Source: Pseudomonadota bacterium
GTDB lineage: Bacteria > Pseudomonadota > Gammaproteobacteria > Burkholderiales > Burkholderiaceae_C
Reading direction: 5' to 3'
Length of the DNA stretch: 44,102 bases
Assembly: GCA_022566735.1 (NCBI GenBank)
Contig: JADFIG010000028.1
Location: 1-44,102, forward strand
Under the pieces are notes generated by a model, which saw nothing but the letters and a program-made list of their open reading frames with translations, did not search any database and had not been told where the DNA came from. Positions 26,819-39,750 of the stretch are shown here, in pieces (position 1 is the first letter of the stretch; every line of letters begins with the position of its first letter). Made by a program: the position numbers and the translations under genes.

Positions 26819-27904
26819 ATGAACCATTCCCTGACCCTGTACCTGGCCATCCTGGGGGGCGCCGTGCTGGCCCTCGTGGTGGCCCATGGCGCCTGGACCT
26901 CCCGCCGTGCGGCGGCCCGCCAGCCTCGCCGAGCCAGCGTGGAGCCCGTGGACGGCGCCCTGGGCGCGGCCCCGCCCGATGCCCAGGCCCTGGACGCCCT
27001 GGCCACCCTGCCGATGGGCGAGGAGGGCGCCATGGCCAGCGAGGCTGCGGCCGCCCCGGCCATGCCCGCGGTGCGCCGCGGTGGCCCGCGCCTGGACGCC
27101 CTGGTCGACGCCATCGCCACCCTGACGCTGGACGCGCCCATGAGCGGCGACCACATCCTGCTGCACCTGCCGCCGACCCGCCGCGCCGGCAGCAAGCCGG
27201 TGCTCATCGAAGGCCTGCGCAGCGATTGCGGCGAGTGGGAGGCCCCCCAGGCCGGCGTGCTCTACACCGAGCTGCAAGCCGGCGTGCTGATGGCCAACCG
27301 CATGGGCGGCCTCAACGAGATCGAATACTCCGAGTTCGTGCAGAAGGTGCAGGCCATGGCCGACGCCTTGCCTGCGGCGGTCGAGTTCCCCGACATGCTC
27401 GACATCGTGGCCCGCGCCCGCGAGCTCGACGGCTTCGCCGGCGCCCACGACGCGCAACTGGCCATGCGCCTGGCCGCCAAGGGCAGTGCCTGGTCGCTGG
27501 GCTATGTGCAGCAGCAGGCCGCGCGCCACGGCTTCGTGCCCGGTGCCTTGCCCGGCCGCTTCGTGCTGCCTTCGCCGGAAGAGGGCGCCCCGCCGGTGCT
27601 GACCCTGCAGTTCGACGCCCAGGCCGCCTTCGCCGAAGACGAGGACCAGGCCACCCTGCGCGAGTTGCTGCTGTGCTTCGACGTGCCGCAGACCGCCGCC
27701 GAGCAGGCGCCGTTCAAGGCCTGGTGCGCCGCGGGCGAGGCCCTGGCCCTGTCGATGGACGGCGTCATGCTCGACGACTCGGGCCGGCCGTTCTCCCCGG
27801 CGGCCTTCGAGTCGATCGAGGGCGAGCTGGCCAAGCTGTACGAGGCCCTCGCCGCGCGCGACCTGGCCGCGGGGGCGCCGTCCACGCGCCGGCTGTTCAG
27901 CTGA
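26819..27904 (+). CDS. zipA: Cell division protein ZipA
   Basis: ZipA anchors FtsZ to the cytoplasmic membrane during divisome assembly. The 361-residue protein has an N-terminal membrane anchor (residues 6-24, LTLYLAILGGAVLALVVAH) facing a cytoplasmic Ala/Pro/Arg-rich linker. A C-terminal ZipA domain spans roughly residues 205-345 and contains MANRMGGLNEIEYSEF-type and DGVMLDDSGRPFSPAAF segments. The latter is typical of the FtsZ-binding fold. Overall similarity is low by eye, but topology, size and position between smc and ligA agree. Confidence 0.85.
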   Translation: MNHSLTLYLAILGGAVLALVVAHGAWTSRRAAARQPRRASVEPVDGALGAAPPDAQALDALATLPMGEEGAMASEAAAAPAMPAVRRGGPRLDALVDAIATLTLDAPMSGDHILLHLPPTRRAGSKPVLIEGLRSDCGEWEAPQAGVLYTELQAGVLMANRMGGLNEIEYSEFVQKVQAMADALPAAVEFPDMLDIVARARELDGFAGAHDAQLAMRLAAKGSAWSLGYVQQQAARHGFVPGALPGRFVLPSPEEGAPPVLTLQFDAQAAFAEDEDQATLRELLLCFDVPQTAAEQAPFKAWCAAGEALALSMDGVMLDDSGRPFSPAAFESIEGELAKLYEALAARDLAAGAPSTRRLFS

Positions 27905-30464
<2,560 letters not shown>

Positions 30465-30468
<4 letters not shown>

Positions 30469-31394
30469 GGCTTGTGCGCGCCGCTCGCGCCGGGTGTCTG
30501 GCGCAGCAGCGTCATGGCCGTGCCGATGAGGGCCGAGACCTCGCTCATGTTGCCCGGCACGATCATGGTGTTGTTCTTCTGGGCCAGCTGGGCGTAGGCC
30601 TCGACGGCCTTTTCGGCGACCTTGAGGTTGACCGCATCCTGCCCGCCCGGCTGCTGGATGGCGGCTGCGATCTTGGCGATGGCCGACGCGGTGGCATCGG
30701 CCACGGCGGTGATGGCCGCGGCCTGGCCCTGGGCGCGGTTGATCTCGGCCTGCTTCTCGCCCTCGGATTTGGCGATGAAGGCTTCGCGCTCACCCGTGGC
30801 CAGGTTGATCTGCTCGGCCTTGCGGCCTTCGGACTCGGCGATGCGGGCGCGCTTGTCGCGCTCGGCGGTGATCTGCTGCTGCATGGAGCGCAGGATCTCG
30901 TTGGGCGGCGTCAGGTCCTTGATCTCGTAGCGCAGCACCTTCACGCCCCAGTTGAGCGCGGCCTCGTCCAGCGCGGCGACGACGGCCGAGTTGATGGCGT
31001 CGCGCTCCTCGAAGGTGCGGTCCAGCTCCATGCGCCCGATGACCGAGCGCAGCGTCGTCTGCGCCAGCTGGGTGATGGCCAGGATGTAGTTGGACGAGCC
31101 GTAGCTGGCACGCATCGGGTCGGTCACCTGGAAGTACAGGATGCCGTCGACGTGCAGCTGGGTGTTGTCCTTGGTGATGCAGACCTGGCTGGGCACGTCC
31201 AGCGGGATCTCCTTGAGCGAGTGCTCGTAGGCGATCTTGTCCACGAAAGGCACCAGCACGTTCAGCCCCGGCTTGAGCGTGGTGCTGTACTTGCCCAGCC
31301 GCTCGACCACCCAGGCGCTTTGCTGAGGCACGACCTTGATGGCCTGGACGACGAAGATGACCGCGATGACCAGCAGGACCAGGGCGACTTCCAT
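30465..31394 (-). CDS. SPFH/band 7 (stomatin-like) membrane protein, QmcA type
   Basis: SPFH proteins form large membrane-bound rings or cages, often with an NfeD partner. The 309-residue protein has an N-terminal membrane segment (VALLVLLVIAVIFVVQAIKV region, residues 3-20) and then the band 7 domain, with VPQQSAWVVERLGKY and GVKVLRYEIKDLTPP. A long Ala/Glu/Lys coiled coil follows (RAQGQAAAITAVADATASAI). ATG 31394 (MEVALVLLV) is preferred over an upstream in-frame start. It lies directly downstream of the nfeD-like gene. Confidence 0.92.
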
Positions 31395-31448
31395 GGAGAC
31401 TCTTTCGGGGTGGCGGGGCAGGGGCCGCTCAGCGGCGCTTGAAATCAC

Positions 31449-31880
31449 TCACAGGCGCTCCAGCACCAGGTAGTTGCTTTCGATGGCGCGGATGCGGTGG
31501 GGGCCCGAAGCGGGCACATGGGCACCGTGGTAGCGGGCCATCCAGTCGCTGCCGCGGTAGTGCACCCGCGCGGTGCCGTCCGGGTGCCACTTCGACACGG
31601 TGACGTGCTCACCGACGTCCAGGCTGCCCAGGCCGGTGGTGGTGTAGTCCTCGATGCCCAGCATGCCGCGACGCAGCAATTTGCGGTGCCAGAGGTAGAC
31701 GGCGCCACCGCCCACCGCGGCCGCCACCACGAGCTGGATGCTGTGGTCGGCCCCCAGCAGGGCGACGCTCGCGCCGGAAGCGGCACCCAGGGCCAGCATC
31801 AGCAGGTAAAAGGAGCCCGTCAGCAACTCCAGGCTGACAAAGAAACCCGCCACGATCCACCACAGCGTCGACTCGCTCAT
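31449..31880 (-). CDS. NfeD family membrane protein
   Basis: This is the short NfeD type that pairs with SPFH proteins. The 143-residue protein has two or three hydrophobic helices in the first 65 residues (LWWIVAGFFVSLELLTGSFY and onward). A C-terminal soluble OB fold follows, with SLDVGEHVTVSKW, TARVHYRGSDWMARY and the closing ESNYLVLERL. ATG 31880 (MSESTLWW) is chosen because the 20 upstream codons look non-coding. It is the first gene of the NfeD-SPFH-DUF2237 unit. Confidence 0.9.
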   Translation of the reverse strand: MSESTLWWIVAGFFVSLELLTGSFYLLMLALGAASGASVALLGADHSIQLVVAAAVGGGAVYLWHRKLLRRGMLGIEDYTTTGLGSLDVGEHVTVSKWHPDGTARVHYRGSDWMARYHGAHVPASGPHRIRAIESNYLVLERL

Positions 31881-31947
31881 CCGCCATAACTCCTTTGCCG
31901 AGCAACTCCGAGCAATTTCGAGCAGGCACCCGTCACACACCGATCAC

Positions 31948-31968
31948 GCACCGGGCGCTGTCCCGGTG
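31948..31968. repeat. Hairpin in the divergent intergenic region
   Basis: CACCGGG and CCCGGTG form a perfect 7-bp stem around the loop CGCTGT, between the nfeD-like gene and the decarboxylase gene. No T-run follows. It may be a regulatory or transcription-blocking structure. Confidence 0.4.
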
Positions 31969-32143
31969 TGCGCGAGGGCCTCCCCCAGGCGCAGTTTAGG
32001 CGGGAATTTCACCCCTGTCGCCATCGGGTGATTTTGGTGGCTTCGGCATGCAAAAAACGTGTTGTGTCAAACAAATCCGCGGCCGTGGCCCCTACACTTC
32101 GCCGTCTTTCGAGAATTCTCCGTTTTGTGCACAGGAACAGGCC

Positions 32144-34423
32144 ATGCTGCGCTTCCATTTCCCGATCGTCATCATCGACGAGGACTTCCGTTCCGAGAAC
32201 ACCTCCGGGCTGGGCATCCGTGCCCTGGCCGACGCCATCCAGAAGGAAGGCTTCGAGGTGCTGGGCGTGACCAGCTACGGTGACCTGGCCCAGTTCGCGC
32301 AACAGCAAAGCCGCGCCAGCGCCTTCATCCTGTCCATCGACGACGAGGAATTCGGCGCCGGCTCCAAGGACGAGGTCGACAGCGCGCTGAAGGCCCTGCG
32401 CCAGTTCGTCAGCGAGATCCGCTTCAAGAACAACGACATCCCCATCTACCTCTACGGCGAGACGCGCACCTCCGAGCACATCCCCAACGACATCCTGCGC
32501 GAGTTGCACGGCTTCATCCACATGTTCGAGGACACGCCGGAGTTCGTGGCCCGCCACATCATCCGCGAAGCCAAGAGCTACCTCGACGGCCTGGCGCCGC
32601 CGTTCTTCAAGGCGCTGATGGACTACGCCCAGGACGGCTCCTATTCCTGGCACTGCCCGGGGCACTCCGGCGGCGTGGCGTTCCTCAAGAGCCCGGTGGG
32701 CCAGATGTTCCACCAGTTCTTCGGCGAGAACATGCTGCGCGCCGACGTCTGCAACGCCGTGGAAGAACTGGGCCAGCTGCTGGACCACACCGGCCCGGTC
32801 TACGAGTCGGAGAAGAACGCTGCGCGCATCTTCAACGCCGACCACTGCTTCTTCGTCACCAACGGCACGTCCACGTCCAACAAGATGGTGTGGCACCACG
32901 CCGTGGCCCCGGGCGATGTGGTCGTGGTGGACCGCAACTGCCACAAGTCCATCCTGCACAGCATCATCATGACGGGGGCGGTGCCGGTGTTCCTGACGCC
33001 CACGCGCAACCACTACGGCATCATCGGCCCCATCCCCAAGAGCGAGTTCGAGCCGGACACCATCCGCGCCAAGATCGCGGCCAACCCGCTGCTCAAGGGC
33101 GTGGACGCGGCATCCGCCAGGCCGCGCATCCTGACGATCACGCAGAGCACCTACGACGGCGTGCTCTACAACACCGAGACCATCAAAGGGATGCTGGACG
33201 GCTGGATCGACAACCTGCACTTCGACGAAGCCTGGCTGCCCCACGCGGCCTTCCACAAGTTCTATGGCATGTACCACGCCATGGGCAAGGGCCGCTCGCG
33301 CCCGAAGGAGGCCATGGTCTACGCCACGCAGTCGACCCACAAGCTGCTGGCAGGCATCAGCCAGGCTTCGCAGGTGCTGGTGCAGGATTCGCAGAACGTG
33401 CACCTGGACCGCAACCTCTTCAACGAGGCTTACCTGATGCACACCTCCACTTCGCCGCAGTACGCCATCATCGCCTCGTGCGATGTGGCCGCGGCCATGA
33501 TGGAGCCCCCGGGCGGCACCGCGCTGGTGGAGGAAAGCATCCGCGAGGCGCTGGACTTCCGCCGCGCCATGCGCAAGGTGGACAAGGAGTACGGCGAAGA
33601 CTGGTGGTTCCAGGTCTGGGGCCCGGACACCGAGATCGACCACGAGATCGGCAAGCCCGAGGACTGGGTGCTGCAGGCCAACGAGGCATGGCACGGCTTC
33701 GGCAACCTGGCCGACGGCTTCAACATGCTGGACCCGATCAAGTCCACCATCATCACCCCGGGCCTGGACGTGTCGGGCAAGTTCGCCGCCACCGGCATCC
33801 CGGCGTCCATCGTCACCAAGTACCTGGCCGAGCACGGCGTGGTGGTCGAGAAGACCGGCCTCTACAGCTTCTTCATCATGTTCACCATCGGCATCACCAA
33901 GGGCCGCTGGAACACCATGCTGACCGCGCTGCAGCAGTTCAAGGACGACTACGACAAGAACCAGCCGATGTGGCGCGTGCTGCCGGAGTTCTGCCAGAAG
34001 CACCCGATGTACGAGCGCATGGGCCTGCGCGACCTGTGCCAGAGCGTGCACGAGGCCTATGCCAGGGGTGACATCGCCCGCCTGACCACCGAGGTCTACC
34101 TGTCGGGCCTGGAGCCGGCCATGAAGCCGTCGGACGCCTACGCGTGCATCGCCCGCAAGCAGACCGAGCGCGTGGACATCGACCAGCTGGAAGGCCGCAT
34201 CACCACGGCCCTGCTGACGCCGTACCCGCCGGGCATCCCGCTGCTGATCCCGGGCGAGCGCTTCAACAAGAAGATCTGCGACTTCCTGCGTTTCACGCAG
34301 AGCTTCAATGCGGAGTTCCCGGGCTTTGCCACGGACGTCCACGGCCTGGTGGGCGAAGACCTGCCCGGTGGCGGCAAGCGCTATTACGTGGACTGCGTGA
34401 AGGCGGGCGCCGAGCAGGCCTGA
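32144..34423 (+). CDS. Orn/Lys/Arg decarboxylase (fold type I, AdiA/CadA-like)
   Basis: This PLP-dependent amino-acid decarboxylase has 759 residues, close to the usual length of E. coli AdiA. An N-terminal wing domain (FPIVIIDEDFRSENTSGLGI) precedes the catalytic domain. The latter has WHCPGHSGGVAF, VTNGTSTSNKMV and the PLP lysine in STHKLLAGISQAS. The C-terminal domain contains LLTPYPPGIPLLIPGE. The fold-family identity is certain; choice among arginine, lysine and ornithine is not possible by eye. No amino-acid antiporter gene is adjacent, so an acid-resistance cassette is not shown. ATG 32144 has an AGGA site upstream. Its stop abuts the convergent gene's stop with no gap. Confidence 0.93.
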   Translation: MLRFHFPIVIIDEDFRSENTSGLGIRALADAIQKEGFEVLGVTSYGDLAQFAQQQSRASAFILSIDDEEFGAGSKDEVDSALKALRQFVSEIRFKNNDIPIYLYGETRTSEHIPNDILRELHGFIHMFEDTPEFVARHIIREAKSYLDGLAPPFFKALMDYAQDGSYSWHCPGHSGGVAFLKSPVGQMFHQFFGENMLRADVCNAVEELGQLLDHTGPVYESEKNAARIFNADHCFFVTNGTSTSNKMVWHHAVAPGDVVVVDRNCHKSILHSIIMTGAVPVFLTPTRNHYGIIGPIPKSEFEPDTIRAKIAANPLLKGVDAASARPRILTITQSTYDGVLYNTETIKGMLDGWIDNLHFDEAWLPHAAFHKFYGMYHAMGKGRSRPKEAMVYATQSTHKLLAGISQASQVLVQDSQNVHLDRNLFNEAYLMHTSTSPQYAIIASCDVAAAMMEPPGGTALVEESIREALDFRRAMRKVDKEYGEDWWFQVWGPDTEIDHEIGKPEDWVLQANEAWHGFGNLADGFNMLDPIKSTIITPGLDVSGKFAATGIPASIVTKYLAEHGVVVEKTGLYSFFIMFTIGITKGRWNTMLTALQQFKDDYDKNQPMWRVLPEFCQKHPMYERMGLRDLCQSVHEAYARGDIARLTTEVYLSGLEPAMKPSDAYACIARKQTERVDIDQLEGRITTALLTPYPPGIPLLIPGERFNKKICDFLRFTQSFNAEFPGFATDVHGLVGEDLPGGGKRYYVDCVKAGAEQA

Positions 34424-36058
34424 TCAGCCTTCGAGCGCTTCGGGCGCACGGCGTCCGTAGCGCGACAGCAGGTCCTGCACGCGCGCGGCCATCTCGGTGT
34501 GCGCGGCCAGTTGGGCCTGGTAGCGCTGCCAGAGCATGTCGGCCAGCTCGACGATGCGGGTGTTGCCGGTGGCGGCACCGCGCTCCAGCAGCGTCTCGAC
34601 GGCCTTGGCCGGATCCCCGCTCTTGGCCTGGGCCAGGCAGCTTTCGGCCAGGGTGCTGAGCTGGCGGTAGCTGTCGCGCAGCGTGTCGACGTAGGGCTCG
34701 TGGGTGCCGACCATGATGCACAGCATGCCCGTGAGGGACTTGTTGGTGCAGAAGCGGTCGGCCAGGCGCTGCACCCAGTTGCCGGCGTCGGGGATGTCCA
34801 CCGGGCGGTCCTGCAGGTGGGTCAGCACCGTCATCATGTTGCCGGCGGTTTCGTAGTCGTAGTCGGGCTGGCCGAACTCGCGGGCCATGGTCTTGAGCCG
34901 GCGTGAGGCTTCGGTGCCCTGGTTCTGCTGCACCAGCGAGAGCACCAGCACCAACTCGTGCATGCGGCGCAGGCGGGCGCTGCGCGGGTCGCGCTCGTGG
35001 GCGCGCAGCAGCTGGTTCACGCACTTGTGCAGGGCCTGGCCGTCGTCCTTGGCGAAGTGGGTCAGGCCCAGCATGACCACGCTCTGGAAGTCGAAGCTGC
35101 GCGATGTCACGCCCATGGCCAGGGCGCGCTCCAGCACGTCGGCGGCCTCGTCGGTGTGGCCCAGGTGGAAGGCCAGCAGGCCCATCTTCTGCAGTCGGCC
35201 GATGTTGTTGGGCGTCAGCGAGACGGCCTTCTGGTAGGTCTCGTAGGCACGCTCGAAGTCGCCGGCCTGCAGGTGCGCTCGGCCCATCACGTCGTAGGCA
35301 TCGGCGTAGCCCGGGTTGTCGAGGACGAGCGCGTCCAGCACGCGCAGGGCCGGCGGGATCTGGCCGGCGTCCACGTGGGCGCGGGCGATGCCCAGGCGGG
35401 CCCAGGGCATGGCCTTGGTGGCGTCGATGAGCTCGAAGAGCTTGCGCGCCTCGTCGTGGCGGTTCAGGCGCAGCAGCAACTCGCTGCCGATGCGGGCGGC
35501 GTAGATCCAGTACTCGGCCTTGGCTTCCACGCGGGCCATGCAGAGCGCGGTGGCTTCTTCGTAGTGCTCGTCCTCCAGGGCCTTGAAGATGTCGGCCATG
35601 GCCTGCTTGCGCAGCCGCGCCACCTTGATGCGCGCGGCCAGCTCGTTGTGGGTGTGGGGCTTGAGCAGGTAGCAGTCGAGCGCGGCCTCGGCGGCTTCGG
35701 CGACCTTGGCGTAGGAGGCCTCGGACGTCACCATCACGAAGATGGTGGAGAAGGGCAGGTGGTTGCCCGCCCGCACTTCGTCGAGCAGGTCGGCGCCGGT
35801 CGCCCGGGTGTCGCTGAAGTGGTAGTCGCACAGCACGATGTCGTAGCGCACGCGCTCCAGTTCGCCGCGCGCATCGTTGTAGCGCCCGACCTGCTTGATG
35901 CGCTCGCCGGGCACGCCGAGGTCGGCCAGCATGGTGCGCAGGATGCTGCGCGAGGTCAGGTTGCTGTCGATGACCAGGGCGCGCGCATTGCGCATGTCCT
36001 GCAAGGCGTCGCCCAGACCTGCTTTGGCGGGCGAGTTGGCGGCGAAAACCTCATGCAT
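34424..36058 (-). CDS. Response regulator with TPR output (REC-TPR), copy 2 of the operon
   Basis: The 544-residue protein has a receiver domain at residues 25-145 and a TPR superhelix after that. The phospho-acceptor is D78 (IVLCDYHF), with D31 in the acidic pocket, T111 and K133 (LLKPHT). The receiver is therefore complete. From about residue 175 the helix pairs fit TPR repeats (PGYADAYDVMGRAHLQAGDF and AYETYQKAVSLTPNNIGRLQ). No DNA-binding, GGDEF, EAL or enzyme domain follows, so output is probably by protein binding. It is the third gene of an operon with a histidine kinase and a paralogous REC-TPR. Confidence 0.88.
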   Translation of the reverse strand: MHEVFAANSPAKAGLGDALQDMRNARALVIDSNLTSRSILRTMLADLGVPGERIKQVGRYNDARGELERVRYDIVLCDYHFSDTRATGADLLDEVRAGNHLPFSTIFVMVTSEASYAKVAEAAEAALDCYLLKPHTHNELAARIKVARLRKQAMADIFKALEDEHYEEATALCMARVEAKAEYWIYAARIGSELLLRLNRHDEARKLFELIDATKAMPWARLGIARAHVDAGQIPPALRVLDALVLDNPGYADAYDVMGRAHLQAGDFERAYETYQKAVSLTPNNIGRLQKMGLLAFHLGHTDEAADVLERALAMGVTSRSFDFQSVVMLGLTHFAKDDGQALHKCVNQLLRAHERDPRSARLRRMHELVLVLSLVQQNQGTEASRRLKTMAREFGQPDYDYETAGNMMTVLTHLQDRPVDIPDAGNWVQRLADRFCTNKSLTGMLCIMVGTHEPYVDTLRDSYRQLSTLAESCLAQAKSGDPAKAVETLLERGAATGNTRIVELADMLWQRYQAQLAAHTEMAARVQDLLSRYGRRAPEALEG

Positions 36059-36094
36059 GGATGCACCTCGCGCGGGCTGTCGTGTGCATGGACA

Positions 36095-36727
36095 TCATGG
36101 CAGCTCCAGGGTGAAGGTCGTGCCCTGGCCCGGGACATGGCGCAGCCGGGTCTGGCCGATGCGCTCGCGCAGGGTGTGGGCCGAGGCCACGGCTTCGGCC
36201 AGCGCGGTGCCCAGGCCGGTGGCGTGGGCCTGGCCCGGGTCTTCGCTGCCGGGGCCCTCGCCGTCGTCGTGGACGACCCACACCAGCCAGCCATCGCGTT
36301 CGGTGACGCTCAGCTCGACCTGGCTGCGGGCGAAGCGCACGGCGTTGTGGATGGCGGCGTCCAGGGCGAGCTGCACCAGGCGGTGGTCGAAGTACCAGAA
36401 GGCGGGCGGGCGGTCGGCGTCGGTCTGCGGCTGCAGGGTGATGCGGACGGGGCTGTCGGCCATCTGCAGCTTGACCGACCAGACGCGCTGCAGGGCCTGC
36501 AGCAAGCCGTGCGGGGACTCGTCTTCGCACAGGGCGCTGAGGCCGCCGTTGCGCGCGCCATAGACTGTCAGGAACTGGATGAACTGGCGGCGCAGCTCGG
36601 CGCAGTGCAGGTGGGCGCGCTGGGCCATCACCGGGCTGGGCTCGTCGATGAGCTGGGCCAACTCCGACTCCAGACCGCCCAGGGCGTTCTTGAGGTCGTG
36701 CGCGATGAGGGCCAGGGCGTCGCTCAT
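36095..36727 (-). CDS. Minimal histidine kinase without a sensor domain
   Basis: The 210-residue protein starts almost directly at the dimerisation helix. The H-box HDLKN has the phospho-histidine at H10, only nine residues from the start. The ATPase half shows an N-box (LALDAAIHNAVRFA), G1 (VHDDGEG) and G2 (ATGLGTALAEAVASAH), and ends TFTLELP. There is no membrane segment, PAS or HAMP domain. A cytoplasmic partner must therefore supply the signal, or the protein acts as a phosphatase of the two flanking regulators. It lies 9 bp downstream of the first REC-TPR gene and 36 bp upstream of the second. Confidence 0.87.
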   Translation of the reverse strand: MSDALALIAHDLKNALGGLESELAQLIDEPSPVMAQRAHLHCAELRRQFIQFLTVYGARNGGLSALCEDESPHGLLQALQRVWSVKLQMADSPVRITLQPQTDADRPPAFWYFDHRLVQLALDAAIHNAVRFARSQVELSVTERDGWLVWVVHDDGEGPGSEDPGQAHATGLGTALAEAVASAHTLRERIGQTRLRHVPGQGTTFTLELP

Positions 36728-36736
36728 GGGCTGGCC

Positions 36737-38377
36737 TCAGTGCGCCAGGCTCACGCCGTCGAGCGTGCCCAGCGTTTCGCGGAAGTAGCGGCGCATCATG
36801 TTGACGCGGTCGTGGCCGGGCAGGAGCTTGTCGAGGCGGTCGAGGTAGTCGCGGATGGTGTCGATGCGCTGGTCGTCGTGCGCTTTTTTCAGGCGCAAGG
36901 CCATGCACTGGATCTGCGCGGCCTGCAGCAGCACGCCGGTGTTTTCGGGGTACTCGTGGACGGCGTTCTCGATCATGCCGACGGCTTCGTCGATGCGGCT
37001 GTCGCGCAGCAGCTTGCGGGCGTCTGCCACCATGCCCTGCATGCTGGCGGTGGCCGACTCGATGACGTGGCTGACCTTGTCGGGGTGGCCGGTGTCTTCC
37101 AGGGCCTTGGCGATCATCTGCTTGACGCGCAGGTTCTCGTGGTCGGCGCTGATGGCGCTGCCCAGCAAGGCCAGGCCGGCGTCTTCGTGGCCGGCCATCA
37201 GCTCGGCCTTGGCCAGGGTGACGGTGGCCAGGTCGGCCTTGCCCTTGCCGACGACCTCGCGGGCCTGGGCGAGGGCGGCCTCGGCCTGCTCGGCGTTGCC
37301 CGCCGCCAGCGCGACCTGGGCCTGGATGGCCAGGGCGGTGCTGGTGAAGGCGGGCTGGTCCTTGTAGATCATCTTGACGTCGTGCAGCGCGCGGGTGGCT
37401 TCGGCAGGCTCGCCGATGTCCACCAGGGTCTGCGCCAGCAGCAGGCTGTCTTGCGGCTGGGCGACGATGGAGCCCCGGCTGGACTTGGTGGCCTTGGTGA
37501 GCGCCTGCCTGGCCATGTCCAGGTCGCCGTTGCGGTAGGCGGATTCCCCGACCATGCGGTGGCGGCGGCAGGAGGGCACAACGAGCGAGGCGTCGCGCAG
37601 CGTCCACAGCGCGCCCAGCGGGTCGCCGCTGGCTTCCTGGGCCTCGGCGATGACGTCGTAGGCCGCGACCAGCTTCTCGCCCTCCTTGGAGTCGATGATG
37701 GCCTGGGCCAGCTTGCGCGCATCGCCGAATCGGCCTGCGGCCTTGTGGGCACGCGCCAGGCCCAGGCGGGCCCACAGCAGCTCGGGGCGGACTTCCAGCG
37801 CCTGCTCGAAGACGGTCCTGGCATCCTCGTGGCGGCCCAGCTTCAGCAGGGTCTGGCCCTTGAGCTGCAGGGCGGACATGAACCAGCGGTTGCGCTGGCC
37901 CAGCAACTCATCGGCGGCCTGCAGTGCGCCGACGAGGTCGTCCTTGGCCAGGCGGGAGTTGATGGGCAGCAGGGCCTCGCGCTTGTCGAGCATGGCCTTG
38001 AGCCGATCCTCGATGTCGCTGGCCGTCACCGGCTTGAGCAGGTAGGCATCGGGGTGGTGTTCGCTGGCGGCGGCCACCGAGGCGTAGCTGCTCTCGGCCG
38101 TGATCATGAAGAACAGGCAGTCGGCGGGCAGCAGGTTCTGCTCGCGCACCAGCTCGAACAGCTGCTGGCCATCGGTGCGGGCATTGAGGTTGAAGTCGCA
38201 CAGGATCAGGCCATAGCGGCGACTGCGGATGAAGCGGTAAGCGTCATCGGCATTGGCGGCCACATCCACCTGGCTGATGCCCAGCAGTGCCAGCTGACCG
38301 CGCAGCGTGGTTTGCTGCACGGCCATGTCTTCGACGATCAGCGCGTGGATATGCGACAAGGAACCTTGGTAGGCCAT
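36737..38377 (-). CDS. Response regulator with TPR output (REC-TPR), copy 1 of the operon
   Basis: This 546-residue paralogue of the third gene begins the operon. The receiver (residues 8-125) has D61 (LILCDFNL), E16/D17 in the acidic pocket, T93 and K115 (LLKPVT). The remaining 400 residues are helical repeats consistent with TPRs, for example RHEDARTVFEQALEVRPELL and LGLARAHKAAGRFGDARKLA. The two paralogues share architecture but diverge in sequence, suggesting distinct partners. A sigma-28-like promoter lies about 80 bp upstream. No output enzyme is present. Confidence 0.88.
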   Translation of the reverse strand: MAYQGSLSHIHALIVEDMAVQQTTLRGQLALLGISQVDVAANADDAYRFIRSRRYGLILCDFNLNARTDGQQLFELVREQNLLPADCLFFMITAESSYASVAAASEHHPDAYLLKPVTASDIEDRLKAMLDKREALLPINSRLAKDDLVGALQAADELLGQRNRWFMSALQLKGQTLLKLGRHEDARTVFEQALEVRPELLWARLGLARAHKAAGRFGDARKLAQAIIDSKEGEKLVAAYDVIAEAQEASGDPLGALWTLRDASLVVPSCRRHRMVGESAYRNGDLDMARQALTKATKSSRGSIVAQPQDSLLLAQTLVDIGEPAEATRALHDVKMIYKDQPAFTSTALAIQAQVALAAGNAEQAEAALAQAREVVGKGKADLATVTLAKAELMAGHEDAGLALLGSAISADHENLRVKQMIAKALEDTGHPDKVSHVIESATASMQGMVADARKLLRDSRIDEAVGMIENAVHEYPENTGVLLQAAQIQCMALRLKKAHDDQRIDTIRDYLDRLDKLLPGHDRVNMMRRYFRETLGTLDGVSLAH

Positions 38378-38456
38378 GCGGTGGACACCCTCAGGATGTG
38401 AGCCAATTTCCCTCCCTTTGCGGGACGCCTCTCAGGCGGATGCGTCCTCGCTGGGT

Positions 38457-38483
38457 TTTTCGGCATGTGGGTCGAGAACTTGA
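38457..38483 (-). promoter_or_regulatory. Candidate sigma-28 (FliA) promoter for the REC-TPR operon
   Basis: Read on the minus strand, TCAAGTTC is followed after exactly 11 bases by GCCGAAAA. This compares well with the E. coli FliA consensus TAAAGTTT-N11-GCCGATAA; three of 16 bases differ, and TCAAG is the common -35 variant. It lies about 80 bp upstream of the first ATG. Confidence 0.62.
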
Positions 38484-38524
38484 GAGGATGGCCCCTTGCG
38501 GGAAAAGTGCACACAAGCACCGGA

Positions 38525-38553
38525 ATGAAAAACGGCACCGCCAGGGTGCCGTT
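38525..38553 (-). terminator. Intrinsic terminator after dnaJ
   Basis: AACGGCACC and GGTGCCGTT form a perfect 9-bp stem around a 5-base loop (38531-38553). On the minus strand a run of T follows directly. It lies about 30 bp past the dnaJ stop and separates the heat-shock cluster from the REC-TPR operon. Confidence 0.9.
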
Positions 38554-38582
38554 GTAGGAGCGTGGGACGTCGGCCCCGGGGC

Positions 38583-39725
<1,143 letters not shown>

Positions 39726-39750
39726 GGTGGTGGTGTCCAGATCCGACAAA

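Noticed and set aside
34958..38401. Long plus-strand open frame across the signalling operon
   Set aside because: It is the shadow of three minus-strand genes with clear receiver, TPR and kinase motifs.
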